Of a stretch of DNA of 18,711 nt, positions 1-6,942 are shown in pieces. The stretch is from assembly GCA_002387735.1 (NCBI GenBank), contig DGKJ01000037.1, positions 41,451 through 60,161 of the forward strand, written 5' to 3'. Origin of the DNA: Bacteriovoracaceae bacterium UBA4573 (GTDB lineage Bacteria > Bdellovibrionota > UBA1018 > UBA923). How positions within the stretch are numbered: position 1 is the stretch's first letter; every line of letters begins with the position of its first letter. Under the pieces are notes generated by a model, which saw nothing but the letters and a program-made list of their open reading frames with translations, did no database searches and had not been told where the DNA came from. A program made the translations under genes and the position numbers.

Positions 1-2
1 GA

Positions 3-929
3 AGCTGCACCCACGCATTTTATGAAGCCATCAATCACGCGTCAAAAAGGCGTTTGTTTGACCACTGGGTCACCGACTTTCCCCACATTCAAACCCTGTT
101 CGTAGAGGCCTTTACTAGACTGTTCGCGATGAAACTTTTCTCTACCCGTGCAATTGACTACCTGCGTTCAGCCTCTGAGTCCGATCGGCGTTACTTACTT
201 TTCAATCCGATTGTCAAAATGAAGGTAACAAGCCAGGGGGAACAAGTCATAAACCTATTATGGGACGTAATCGCGGCCAAGGGCTTCGAAAAAGACACGT
301 TCTTTGAAACTGCAGCTCGAGAAATCCGAGCTCTTCCGAAGTTAGAGGGCACGATTCATGTGAACATGGCTCTCATCATTAAGTTTATGAAGAATTACTT
401 TTTTAACCCCGGTGTTTTTCCTGATATTCCGCCCACTTCCAAAATCACGGACGATAGCTTCCTCTTCAACCAGGGCGCCACCAAGGGGCTGGGGAAAATC
501 CAGTTTCACGACTACCGAACAGCCTTCGAGAGTGTCGACCTACCCAGCGTTAAAACCTTTCGACGCCAGATTGCAGCCTACAAACGGTTACTTTTTCTCG
601 CCGGCCCATCTAAAGATCAGATCAAAGATTTTGATTTTTTACTTATCTTTGGCGAGCTCTTTACTTTGGTGGCCTATGGGCAACTCATCATCGAACAGTG
701 CCAAAAATCGCGAATAGAGAACGACCTTTTAGATCAGATATTTGACTTTATGGTGCGGGATTTTTCGCATTTTGCACTGCGATTATACGCAAAACCGAGT
801 ACGACGCGACTTCAGGCGATGCTCGCCCAAACGATGATTCGAAAACCTTCAGCTAATCGTTCGAGCTTTTTAAACGTTTGGCAAAAACACGTTCATTCGT
901 TACGCGAAAATTACGAAATGAAGCCGTAA
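3..929 (+). CDS. Acyl-CoA dehydrogenase, C-terminal part (gene enters from the left edge)
   Basis: FAD-dependent acyl-CoA dehydrogenase, catalysing the first step of fatty-acid beta-oxidation. The reading frame is open from base 3, so the 5' end lies outside the window; the TTG at 54 is only an internal codon. About 50 residues in, the sequence has the C-terminal helical-domain pattern of the family (a WDVIAAKGFE stretch, then ALPKLEGTIHVN, where LEGT corresponds to the family's YEGT-like motif near FAD and substrate). Roughly 190 residues follow this motif, far more than the short tail of a standard 380-residue enzyme. It therefore resembles large ACADs such as the VLCAD/ACAD9 group, in which a helical extension serves dimerisation or membrane contact. 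Thiolase and hydratase/dehydrogenase genes lie downstream on the same strand, which supports the role. The catalytic base cannot be checked because the N-terminal part is missing. The family call is fairly safe; chain-length preference is unknown. Confidence 0.8.
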   Translation, partial: SCTHAFYEAINHASKRRLFDHWVTDFPHIQTLFVEAFTRLFAMKLFSTRAIDYLRSASESDRRYLLFNPIVKMKVTSQGEQVINLLWDVIAAKGFEKDTFFETAAREIRALPKLEGTIHVNMALIIKFMKNYFFNPGVFPDIPPTSKITDDSFLFNQGATKGLGKIQFHDYRTAFESVDLPSVKTFRRQIAAYKRLLFLAGPSKDQIKDFDFLLIFGELFTLVAYGQLIIEQCQKSRIENDLLDQIFDFMVRDFSHFALRLYAKPSTTRLQAMLAQTMIRKPSANRSSFLNVWQKHVHSLRENYEMKP

Positions 930-963
930 AAATATGAAAAAAAGCTCAACATCCCCAAAGTTC

Positions 964-993
964 TTCTAGACAATGAGGCCTCCATTCTAGAAA
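964..993 (+). promoter_or_regulatory. Paired TTCTAGA palindromes upstream of the XRE gene, candidate operator/promoter
   Basis: TTCTAGAC (964-971) and TTCTAGAA (985-992) are two near-identical palindromic boxes whose centres are 21 bp apart, about two helical turns. A perfect 8-bp palindrome, GAGGCCTC (975-982), sits midway. The whole stretch is an imperfect dyad with no loop, which suits a protein-binding site better than a terminator. The boxes also overlap a possible -35 (TAGACA, 967-972) and a weak -10 (TAGAAA, 988-993) with a short 15-bp spacer. Autoregulation by the adjacent HTH protein is the simple reading, but it is an inference. Confidence 0.4.
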
Positions 994-1002
994 GTAGGGC
1001 CC

Positions 1003-1275
1003 ATGATGAGAAGAGATAACCAACCTAAAACCGATCACGAAATTGATATTGAATTTGGCCAATGGCTACGCGATCGCAGAACGCGAAGCGGGCTTACGCT
1101 TGAACAAGCCGCTGAACGTTCGAAAATGCCTGTTGAGCGTTTGAAGTCTCTTGAACTGGGCTACGCACAACGCGGTGTTACTCAGCAAGAATCCGAGAAG
1201 ATCTGCGCTACCTTCAAAATCAATCTTCAGGAATTTCTCGATCGTGCCGCTGGCAAAGAGCTGAACCACTCATAA
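1003..1275 (+). CDS. Small XRE-family helix-turn-helix regulator
   Basis: A 90-residue protein made almost wholly of one Cro/C1-type HTH domain (about residues 18-82). It opens with FGQWLRDRRTRSGLTLEQAAERSKM, in which the LTLEQAAE segment is helix 2 and the following residues up to the LKSLELG stretch form the recognition helix. The ending FKINLQEFLDRA is typical of helix 5. There is no ligand-binding or protease domain, so any signal would have to act on the dimer itself or on a partner. It lies between an acyl-CoA dehydrogenase and a thiolase gene, which makes control of fatty-acid degradation plausible but unproven. The start has two consecutive ATGs (1003, 1006) and a modest GUAGGG ribosome site. 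The 43-bp gap to the thiolase suggests co-transcription. The fold is clear; the regulated genes are unknown. Confidence 0.82.
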   Translation: MMRRDNQPKTDHEIDIEFGQWLRDRRTRSGLTLEQAAERSKMPVERLKSLELGYAQRGVTQQESEKICATFKINLQEFLDRAAGKELNHS

Positions 1276-1318
1276 CGCTGTATCAGGCATTGTCTGATCC
1301 GGGCTCGAAGGGGGATTT

Positions 1319-2572
1319 GTGGCAGTTGCTGTGATTGACGGTGCAAGAACACCGTTTACCAAAATGGGTACCAGTCTCCGCAATTCGACTGCGGTTGATC
1401 TCGGTGTCGGACCCGTAAACACTCTAGTATCTCGATACAATCTTTCGAAAGACCCTGGTGGCCTTCTGGTTTTTGGGTCAGTCATACTTCACTCTGATGT
1501 AAGCAACCTCGCGCGTGAAGTGGCGCTCGAGAGCACATTACACCCCGAAACCCGCGCTTTTACCTCTATTATGGCTTGTGCAACCAGCCTTTCAACCGTT
1601 GCCGAAGCATCGGGTTGGATTCATCGAGGCGCTGTACCCTGGGCGATAGCTGGCGGTTCCGAAAGTAGTTCCAATTTTCCAGTGAGTTTTCCTCGCAGCT
1701 TTGGACGCGTATTAGGTAATCTTCAATTTTCGAAGACCAAAACCGCCAAGTTAAAAAGCCTGACTGGCCTTCGACCAAGGGATCTTACCCCTACAGTACC
1801 TCCGGTGGCAGAACGTCTCACCGGTCTCACTATGGGCGAGCACTGCGAACTCATGATTAAGGAATGGAAGCTCCCTCGAAAACCCCAAGATGAATGGGCT
1901 GTAATGACTCATGCTCGCGCTGCTGCGAAACAAGACTGGCATTCCAAGTTTCTTTGTTCTGCTCCGAAGTCTGGCGGTAAACTGGTCGACAATTTAATTC
2001 GTGGCGACACGAATCTCGAAAAAATATCCAAACTTAAGCCCGCGTTTACCAAAGACGGTACGATTACTGCTGCTAATGCAAGTCCAATGACCGATGGCGG
2101 CGCTGCCGTGTTGCTAGCCGATGAGTCTTACGCCAAAAAAATGGGTTGGCCCATACTCGCGCTCATCGATGATATGGAAACTTCGGCAATCAACATCAAT
2201 AATGAAGGCCTGCTCATGGCTCCACCATATGCAATACTGCGCCTTCTTAAACGCAAAGGGCTCCAACTCGCAGATTATGATCTTGCCGAAATCCACGAAG
2301 CATTTGCGGCCCAGGTTCTCTGTAATCTCGAAGCTCTTCAGAACGAAGAATGGTGTAATTCCAGAGTTGGTTTACCTGCAACGAAGGTTCCGCCATACGA
2401 ACGAATTAACGTGAACGGCGGATCAATTCCGCTCGGTCATCCGTTTGGCGCAACTGGTGCCAGACTGGTAATGCAACTCGCCAAACAACTCCAAGATTCT
2501 AATCTAAAGTCCGGCCTCATCAGTGTCTGTGCGGCTGGGGGGCTCGGTTTTGTAATGACGTTGCGACGTTGA
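1319..2572 (+). CDS. fadI: Acetyl-CoA acyltransferase (3-ketoacyl-CoA thiolase), FadI type
   Basis: Thiolase that cleaves 3-ketoacyl-CoA with CoA to acetyl-CoA and a shortened acyl-CoA, the last step of the beta-oxidation cycle. The 417 residues match the family length. Visible active-site elements are the nucleophilic Cys87 in IMACATS, the HEAFAAQ motif (the His form seen in FadI and mitochondrial HADHB, not the Asn form of FadA), His374 in GHPFGATGAR, and Cys404 in the C-terminal CAAGGLG motif. The start is GTG at 1319, preceded by a purine-rich GGGGGA at close spacing; no upstream ATG in frame is better. The gene for the alpha subunit follows at once, so the pair would form the alpha/beta multienzyme complex. 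The family is certain and the FadI subgroup likely. Confidence 0.92.
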   Translation: MAVAVIDGARTPFTKMGTSLRNSTAVDLGVGPVNTLVSRYNLSKDPGGLLVFGSVILHSDVSNLAREVALESTLHPETRAFTSIMACATSLSTVAEASGWIHRGAVPWAIAGGSESSSNFPVSFPRSFGRVLGNLQFSKTKTAKLKSLTGLRPRDLTPTVPPVAERLTGLTMGEHCELMIKEWKLPRKPQDEWAVMTHARAAAKQDWHSKFLCSAPKSGGKLVDNLIRGDTNLEKISKLKPAFTKDGTITAANASPMTDGGAAVLLADESYAKKMGWPILALIDDMETSAININNEGLLMAPPYAILRLLKRKGLQLADYDLAEIHEAFAAQVLCNLEALQNEEWCNSRVGLPATKVPPYERINVNGGSIPLGHPFGATGARLVMQLAKQLQDSNLKSGLISVCAAGGLGFVMTLRR

Positions 2573-2574
2573 AA

Positions 2575-4632
2575 ATGACTTCAATCGGGCTGACCAAAAC
2601 TGCCACTGGTATTGCCGTACTTACCTTGGACAATCCCCGGAGTTCGGTCAATACGCTCTCAAGTACAACACTCGGTGATTTGCAAGCGGCGCTCGACGAA
2701 GTCTTTCGGGATAAAAAAATTATTGGGTGCGTGATCACGAGCGCAAAGAAAAGTACTTTCTTGGCCGGCGCCGATTTAAACGAGATCGCCGGAGTCAGTA
2801 ATTCCAAAGAAGCAGAAAAATTTGTCCGATTTGCGCAAGACATTTTTCAAAGAATAGCGGACAGCCCCATTCCCTTCGTAGCAGCCATTCATGGAGCCGC
2901 TTTGGGAGGTGGCCTAGAATTGGCTCTCGCATGTCACCATCGTGTTGCAAGTTTAAGTTCCGAAACGGTCCTTGGTTTGCCCGAAGTCCAGCTCGGATTA
3001 ATTCCCGCTGCTGGCGGCACTCAGCGTCTCTACCGATTGATTGGGCTTAAACATGCGTTGCCGCTAATTTTAGCCGGTACCCGTGTTCGTCCGGACAAGG
3101 CTCTAAAACTTGGTTTAGTAGACCGAGTAGTCGACCCTGCGGTCGTATTAGACACGGCTATTAGCCTTGCGAGTTCAAAACAAAATATAACAAAAAAAAG
3201 ACGCCCGACTTTGGAAAGTTGGATGGAACTCCCTGTAATAAACAAAATTGCTCTCGCGAAGGTCAAAAAGGAAACTCTGAAAAAAACGCGAGGTCATTAC
3301 CCCGCACCACTCGCTATTTTAACTTGTATCGAAACTGGCCTTCGTCATGGTCTACGAAGGGGACTCGAAGCAGAAGCAAGCTGTTTTGCAACTCTTGCGG
3401 TAGGCCAGGTATCGAAAAACCTCATTTGGCTGTTTTTAGCTACGAACCAACAGAAAAAAACCGAGTCTCCCAACATTGCGAAGTTGGGAGTTATTGGTGC
3501 CGGCTTGATGGGTGAAGGTATCGCTGCAGTTTCTTTGCCTCTCAGTAGCGTAGTACTTAAAGATGTTTCGGACCAATCGCTCGAAAAGGCACGAAGTGGC
3601 ATTTCCAGTTTTCTTGAGAAACGCAACAAAGGGGCTCTCACTTCTAAATTATCGACCACCACATCTTATGAACCACTCAAGGATTGTGACTTTATCGTTG
3701 AAGCGGTTTTTGAAGAGATCGACCTTAAGAAGACAATTTTAGCAGACATTGAAAGCGTTGTTAGTTCCGCGACTGTATTCGCTTCGAACACTTCCGCACT
3801 ACCAATTCACGCAATTGCAAAAAATGCGAAACATCCTGAACGTGTCATAGGAATGCATTACATTTCGCCAGTCCAAAAAATGCCTCTTCTTGAAATAGTG
3901 GTGGCTGAACGCACCTCGCAAGAGGTCGTGGAAAAAGCCCGCCGCTATGGCGCCGCCCAAGGAAAAACGGTCATTGTCGTGAAAGATAAGCCCGGTTTTT
4001 ACACCACCCGCATTCTAGCCCCTCTGCTCAACGAAGCAATGTTGCTTTTGGAAGAGGGAGTTCGCATTGAGGCGGTCGACGCGGCAATGAAGAGCTTTGG
4101 TTTTCCTGTCGGTCCCGTTTTGTTGCTCGACGAAGTGGGAATTGATGTCGGCGGTCACGTGGCACACGATCTGGGATTGGCTTTTGGATCTCGGTGGGGA
4201 CGAACCAGTGAAGCCTTAGGCAAACTGGTTAAAGACGGTTACTTGGGCAAAAAGAATCAAAAAGGCTTTTACACCAAAGATAAACGCCCCAACGACGCGG
4301 TATACCGTTACTTCGGCAATCCCCCGGTCAAAACGATTAGCTCACCCGACATTTATGACCGCGTAGCTCTAGTCATGGTTAATGAAGCGCTCTTCTGTTT
4401 GCAGGAAGGGGTTATCGCCGAACCAAAAGACGGGGATCTTGGCGCTATTCTAGGACTGGGTTTTCCACCCTTCCGCGGCGGACCGTTCCACTATTTAGAT
4501 CAAATCGGATTACACGTTGCGGTAGAAAAAATGCGCCGCCTTTCCACCCTGCACGGTAAACGCTTTGAGCCCGCGCCGGTTCTCGTCGAAATGGCCAAAC
4601 GCGGTGAGCGGTTCTACAAAGGGCTTCGGTAG
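2575..4632 (+). CDS. fadJ: Fatty-acid oxidation complex alpha subunit (enoyl-CoA hydratase / 3-hydroxyacyl-CoA dehydrogenase)
   Basis: Two-function beta-oxidation enzyme of about 685 residues, hydrating 2-enoyl-CoA and oxidising 3-hydroxyacyl-CoA with NAD+. Domains in order are a crotonase domain (about 1-190) with the oxyanion-hole segment FLAGADLNEI and the catalytic pair Glu115 (GGGLELAL) and Glu137 (LPEVQLGL); a linker; an NAD-binding Rossmann domain with GVIGAGLMGEG near residue 305; catalytic His428 in HYISPVQKMPLLE; the first 3HCDH C-domain with KDKPGFYTTRIL; and a second degenerate C-domain to the end. I prefer ATG 2575, two bases after the thiolase stop; a TTG at 2569 overlaps that stop and is the alternative. 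No clear Shine-Dalgarno is visible, so translation is probably coupled to fadI. FadB of aerobic gammaproteobacteria has the same layout; the FadI-type partner favours fadJ. Confidence 0.92.
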   Translation: MTSIGLTKTATGIAVLTLDNPRSSVNTLSSTTLGDLQAALDEVFRDKKIIGCVITSAKKSTFLAGADLNEIAGVSNSKEAEKFVRFAQDIFQRIADSPIPFVAAIHGAALGGGLELALACHHRVASLSSETVLGLPEVQLGLIPAAGGTQRLYRLIGLKHALPLILAGTRVRPDKALKLGLVDRVVDPAVVLDTAISLASSKQNITKKRRPTLESWMELPVINKIALAKVKKETLKKTRGHYPAPLAILTCIETGLRHGLRRGLEAEASCFATLAVGQVSKNLIWLFLATNQQKKTESPNIAKLGVIGAGLMGEGIAAVSLPLSSVVLKDVSDQSLEKARSGISSFLEKRNKGALTSKLSTTTSYEPLKDCDFIVEAVFEEIDLKKTILADIESVVSSATVFASNTSALPIHAIAKNAKHPERVIGMHYISPVQKMPLLEIVVAERTSQEVVEKARRYGAAQGKTVIVVKDKPGFYTTRILAPLLNEAMLLLEEGVRIEAVDAAMKSFGFPVGPVLLLDEVGIDVGGHVAHDLGLAFGSRWGRTSEALGKLVKDGYLGKKNQKGFYTKDKRPNDAVYRYFGNPPVKTISSPDIYDRVALVMVNEALFCLQEGVIAEPKDGDLGAILGLGFPPFRGGPFHYLDQIGLHVAVEKMRRLSTLHGKRFEPAPVLVEMAKRGERFYKGLR

Positions 4633-4642
4633 ATATACTTAG

Positions 4643-5131
4643 TTAAGCTCTCTGAACTTTGACGGATATCGTGAGTCGAAACCGGGCCATCACTTCACCG
4701 TCCACTTCCGCTCGGACGGCTACGGGGGCGTTTTCCCGCTCACCAGAGCTGACCGCCTTATCAATGAGTGCTTTAACGACCGAACCCTCATCACAAACGA
4801 AGTGAACATCCTTCATTGGGCGCTTCAAAAATTCGGCTGAAAAGTCCTTAAATATTATGGAGGCACGCTTGCCATAGGGTTGAATAAGCTTCATGGCCAA
4901 AATGCCGCCCGCACAATCGGCACCCGTGCAAAGTGCCCCGAAATACATTGATCCGAGGTGGTTCCGGGTCCGGTAGGAGAGCGGAACCTTTACTACTGCC
5001 CGCTGATCAGTAAATTCAATTACCGTGGGGCGTACGAAAAAGATCATCGGAATTTTTAACAATCCGAAGGTTCTTAGAAAAACGGTGTTTTTTATGACTT
5101 TGGTTAAGGATGTCTCCAGCATGGCCTTCAT
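4643..5131 (-). CDS. DUF4442-like hotdog-fold (thioesterase-like) protein
   Basis: About 162 residues from the ATG at 5131. The central part, with a helix followed by HLGSMYFGALCTGADCAGG and then beta-strand-rich sequence, looks like the hotdog fold of the DUF4442/YiiD-C group related to acyl-CoA thioesterases. A reaction on acyl-CoA is likely from the family but is not shown by a catalytic signature. Longer forms begin at TTG 5158 (nine more residues, with ACGGAA upstream); I prefer the ATG because it follows a GGGGUGGC stretch and gives a normal N-terminus. The gene converges on fadJ with stops 10 bp apart and no hairpin between, so the transcripts may run into each other. Position beside the beta-oxidation genes supports a role in acyl-CoA turnover. 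A weak -10 (TATAAA, minus strand, 5184-5179) lies upstream. Confidence 0.65.
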   Translation of the reverse strand: MKAMLETSLTKVIKNTVFLRTFGLLKIPMIFFVRPTVIEFTDQRAVVKVPLSYRTRNHLGSMYFGALCTGADCAGGILAMKLIQPYGKRASIIFKDFSAEFLKRPMKDVHFVCDEGSVVKALIDKAVSSGERENAPVAVRAEVDGEVMARFRLTISVKVQRA

Positions 5132-5288
5132 GCTGCCACCCCAAATAAAGACCGTCAAATTCCGTCTTCCGTTACTTATTTATAACCCTATGCAATATTT
5201 ACGTAGCTTTTTAGTCGTGAACCTTGCTATGTACCCTCTCGTTATAGTGACTGCTGACTTTGAGAGTCTTGATGCGTAGTGCTCATGT

Positions 5289-5321
5289 CCTCTTAAGTGG
5301 CTACCTAGCCTTATAAGGAGG
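5289..5321 (+). promoter_or_regulatory. Leader hairpin that buries the Shine-Dalgarno of the RRM gene
   Basis: The leader can fold with CCTC (5289-5292) pairing to GAGG (5318-5321), TTA (5293-5295) to TAA (5314-5316), A5296 to T5312, and GGCT (5299-5302) to AGCC (5307-5310), closing an ACCT tetraloop. Single-base bulges interrupt the stem. The whole AAGGAGG ribosome site (5315-5321) lies in the 3' strand of this stem, four bases before ATG 5326. Pairing was read by hand and no folding energy was computed. A temperature-sensitive or protein-controlled switch is an inference. Confidence 0.45.
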
Positions 5322-5325
5322 TTTC

Positions 5326-5691
5326 ATGGGTAAAAAACTATTCGTAGGTAATCTACCATTTTCCGCAACCGATTCGTCGCTTGAGCAAATTTTTGCACAA
5401 GTGGGAACGGTGGAATCCGCAAAAGTGATTTCAGATCGCGACACGGGCCGAAGCAAAGGCTTCGGATTCGTAGAAATGTCGTCTGATGCTGAAGCAGCTG
5501 ACGCAATCGCACGTTTCAACGGCGCTGATCTTGAAGGTCGCGCTATGACTGTAAACGAAGCTCGTCCAATGGCTCCACGTGAAAATCGTGGCGGCGGCGG
5601 CGGCTTCGGCGGCGGCTTCGGCGGCGGCGGCGGTGGTCGTGGCGGCCGTGGTGGCTTCGGTGGCGGCGGCGGTGGACGCGGTCGTTACTAA
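5326..5691 (+). CDS. RRM-domain RNA-binding protein with Gly/Arg-rich tail
   Basis: A 121-residue cytoplasmic RNA-binding protein. One RNA-recognition motif fills residues 1-80, with RNP2 as LFVGNL (5-10) and RNP1 as KGFGFVEM (44-51), the aromatic residues that stack on RNA being present. From residue 88 the chain becomes almost pure glycine with interspersed Phe and Arg (GGF and RGG-like steps) and ends GRGRY. The layout equals that of the cyanobacterial and other bacterial glycine-rich Rbp proteins, several of which are cold-induced; the target RNA here is unknown. The start follows a perfect AAGGAGG. A DEAD-box helicase gene follows on the same strand after about 125 bp. The leader hairpin and the next stem-loop suggest post-transcriptional control. 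The gene is clearly real and the fold sure. Confidence 0.93.
   Translation: MGKKLFVGNLPFSATDSSLEQIFAQVGTVESAKVISDRDTGRSKGFGFVEMSSDAEAADAIARFNGADLEGRAMTVNEARPMAPRENRGGGGGFGGGFGGGGGGRGGRGGFGGGGGGRGRY
5590..5688 (+). repeat. GGC/GGT-rich low-complexity tract encoding the glycine tail
   Basis: This is a run of glycine codons, mostly GGC, broken by TTC (Phe) and CGT/CGC (Arg), and much richer in G+C than the surrounding sequence. Short iterated units such as GGCGGCTTC occur more than once, so length may vary by slippage. The reverse strand reads as an artificial Arg/His-rich ORF that should not be annotated. Confidence 0.8.
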
Positions 5692-5714
5692 GTCCTAATT
5701 TAATCAAGGTTCTC

Positions 5715-5742
5715 AAAGGGCCTCCTAAAAAGGGGGCCCTTT
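5715..5742 (+). terminator. Stem-loop after the RRM gene, possible terminator or attenuator
   Basis: AAAGGGCCTCC (5715-5725) pairs with GGGGGCCCTTT (5732-5742) over 11 positions, one of them G-U, around a TAAAAA loop. It lies 24 bases after the RRM stop. Beyond the three T of the stem there is no T-tract (GGAAACC follows), so it is not a textbook intrinsic terminator. It may be an attenuator, a 3'-end stabiliser or a rho-assisted end. Confidence 0.45.
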
Positions 5743-5779
5743 GGAAACCACACGCGACTGCTCGTCCCTCCTGACTTGA

Positions 5780-5804
5780 TTCGTCGCGTATCTCTTGCGA
5801 CGAA
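5780..5804 (+). promoter_or_regulatory. Perfect 8-bp hairpin just before the helicase start
   Basis: TTCGTCGC (5780-5787) and GCGACGAA (5797-5804) are perfect inverted repeats around a nine-base loop, ending 12 bases before ATG 5817. No Shine-Dalgarno is visible between the stem and the start, only an A-rich stretch. The stem therefore occupies the place where a ribosome site would be. Control of helicase translation by this structure is inference; a protein operator is the alternative. Confidence 0.4.
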
Positions 5805-5816
5805 AGCAAAAAATAC

Positions 5817-6935
5817 ATGAATTCTTTTAAAGACCTGTCTCTTCCAGAGGCGCTGCAAAGCACGCTCTCTGCAATGAATTACTCTGTTCCTACACCTATC
5901 CAAGCCAAGGCCATTCCAATTGCAATGGCTGGGCGCGACCTCGTAGGTTGTGCGCAAACCGGAACCGGTAAAACCGCTGCTTTTTGCGTTCCGATGATAT
6001 GCAGCCTAATAAAAACACCCGCTAAAACTGCACTAATTCTCGCTCCGACTCGCGAACTTGCGATGCAAATTGAAGAAGTGTTTAAAAAATTAACTGCGCG
6101 GCACCAAGATTTAAAAATTGCGCTATTGATTGGCGGCGCGTCGATGGGTTCTCAGTTCCGAGCGCTTCGAAATCGACCGCGCGTGATTGTCGCAACCCCT
6201 GGCAGATTGAATGATCACTTGCGCCAAAGAAGCGTGACACTCGATAGTGTCGGAATCCTTGTTTTAGACGAGGCGGATCGAATGCTCGACATGGGGTTCG
6301 CTCCCCAGTTGAATCAAATTTTGAAATTTGTACCTAAAAATCGGCAGACGCTCTTGTTTTCGGCGACAATGCCTTCCGATATTCAACAACTGGCTATGCG
6401 GTACATGCAGAATCCAGAACGTGTGACTATTGGCACCGTTTCTCAGCCCGCAGTCACGATTGACCAATCAGTGGTTCAAACGACTCAGGCGACTAAGAAC
6501 AATGTGCTCATCGACGAAGTCACATCACGTGACGGCTCAATTTTAATTTTTGCTCGGACCAAACGCCGAACCGATCGCTTGGCTCGTTTTCTTTATGATA
6601 GTGGTCACAAAGTAAGTCGTATTCACGGCGATCGAACTCAAAAACAAAGAAATGACGCAATTGACGGATTCAAGCATGGAAAATTTCGAATTCTCGTTGC
6701 CACTGACATTGCGGCCCGTGGAATTGACATCTCCCACATTGCTCACGTCATCAATTATGATCTACCGGCGGTAGCGGAAGATTACATTCACAGAATTGGC
6801 CGCACGGGAAGAGCAGGAGCAGAAGGCAAAGCACTTAGTTTTGTCACACCTGAAGAAAAGCCTCTTTGGAAAGATATCACCCGTCTGTTGGCGAAAAAAA
6901 ATGTCTCGGTGAATGCTAGGACGCTTCAACAATAG
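5817..6935 (+). CDS. DEAD-box ATP-dependent RNA helicase (RhlE-like)
   Basis: A 372-residue RNA helicase with both RecA-like domains and almost no tail. Motifs in order are the Q motif (PTPIQ, 26-30), motif I AQTGTGKT (46-53), Ia PTRELA (77-82), Ib TPGR (127-130), II DEAD (151-154), III SAT (182-184), IV LIFARTK, V ATDIAARGID and VI HRIGRTGRAG. It would unwind short RNA duplexes using ATP, in ribosome assembly or RNA decay. The compact length and motif set are RhlE-like; DeaD/CsdA would have a long C-terminal domain, absent here. It lies downstream of the RRM gene, and the pair suggests RNA remodelling at low temperature, though no induction signal is proven. The start at ATG 5817 has no clear ribosome site and follows a perfect hairpin. 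A secreted-protein gene follows after 7 bp. Confidence 0.95.
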   Translation: MNSFKDLSLPEALQSTLSAMNYSVPTPIQAKAIPIAMAGRDLVGCAQTGTGKTAAFCVPMICSLIKTPAKTALILAPTRELAMQIEEVFKKLTARHQDLKIALLIGGASMGSQFRALRNRPRVIVATPGRLNDHLRQRSVTLDSVGILVLDEADRMLDMGFAPQLNQILKFVPKNRQTLLFSATMPSDIQQLAMRYMQNPERVTIGTVSQPAVTIDQSVVQTTQATKNNVLIDEVTSRDGSILIFARTKRRTDRLARFLYDSGHKVSRIHGDRTQKQRNDAIDGFKHGKFRILVATDIAARGIDISHIAHVINYDLPAVAEDYIHRIGRTGRAGAEGKALSFVTPEEKPLWKDITRLLAKKNVSVNARTLQQ

Positions 6936-6942
6936 TATCGAT

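Noticed and set aside
412..717. Plus-strand ORF of 101 codons inside the acyl-CoA dehydrogenase
   Set aside because: It is out of frame with a gene showing clear family motifs, and its product has no recognisable pattern.
4633..4642. Terminator between fadJ and the convergent thioesterase-like gene
   Set aside because: The 10-bp gap has no inverted repeat or T-tract.
5224..5248. TTGCTA and TATAGT as promoter for the RRM gene
   Set aside because: The spacing is only 13 bp; no other convincing promoter was found in the 5132-5325 gap.
5543..5863. Minus-strand ORF with Arg/His-rich protein opposite the RRM gene
   Set aside because: It is the reverse complement of the glycine codon tract; composition explains it and no homologous domain is visible.
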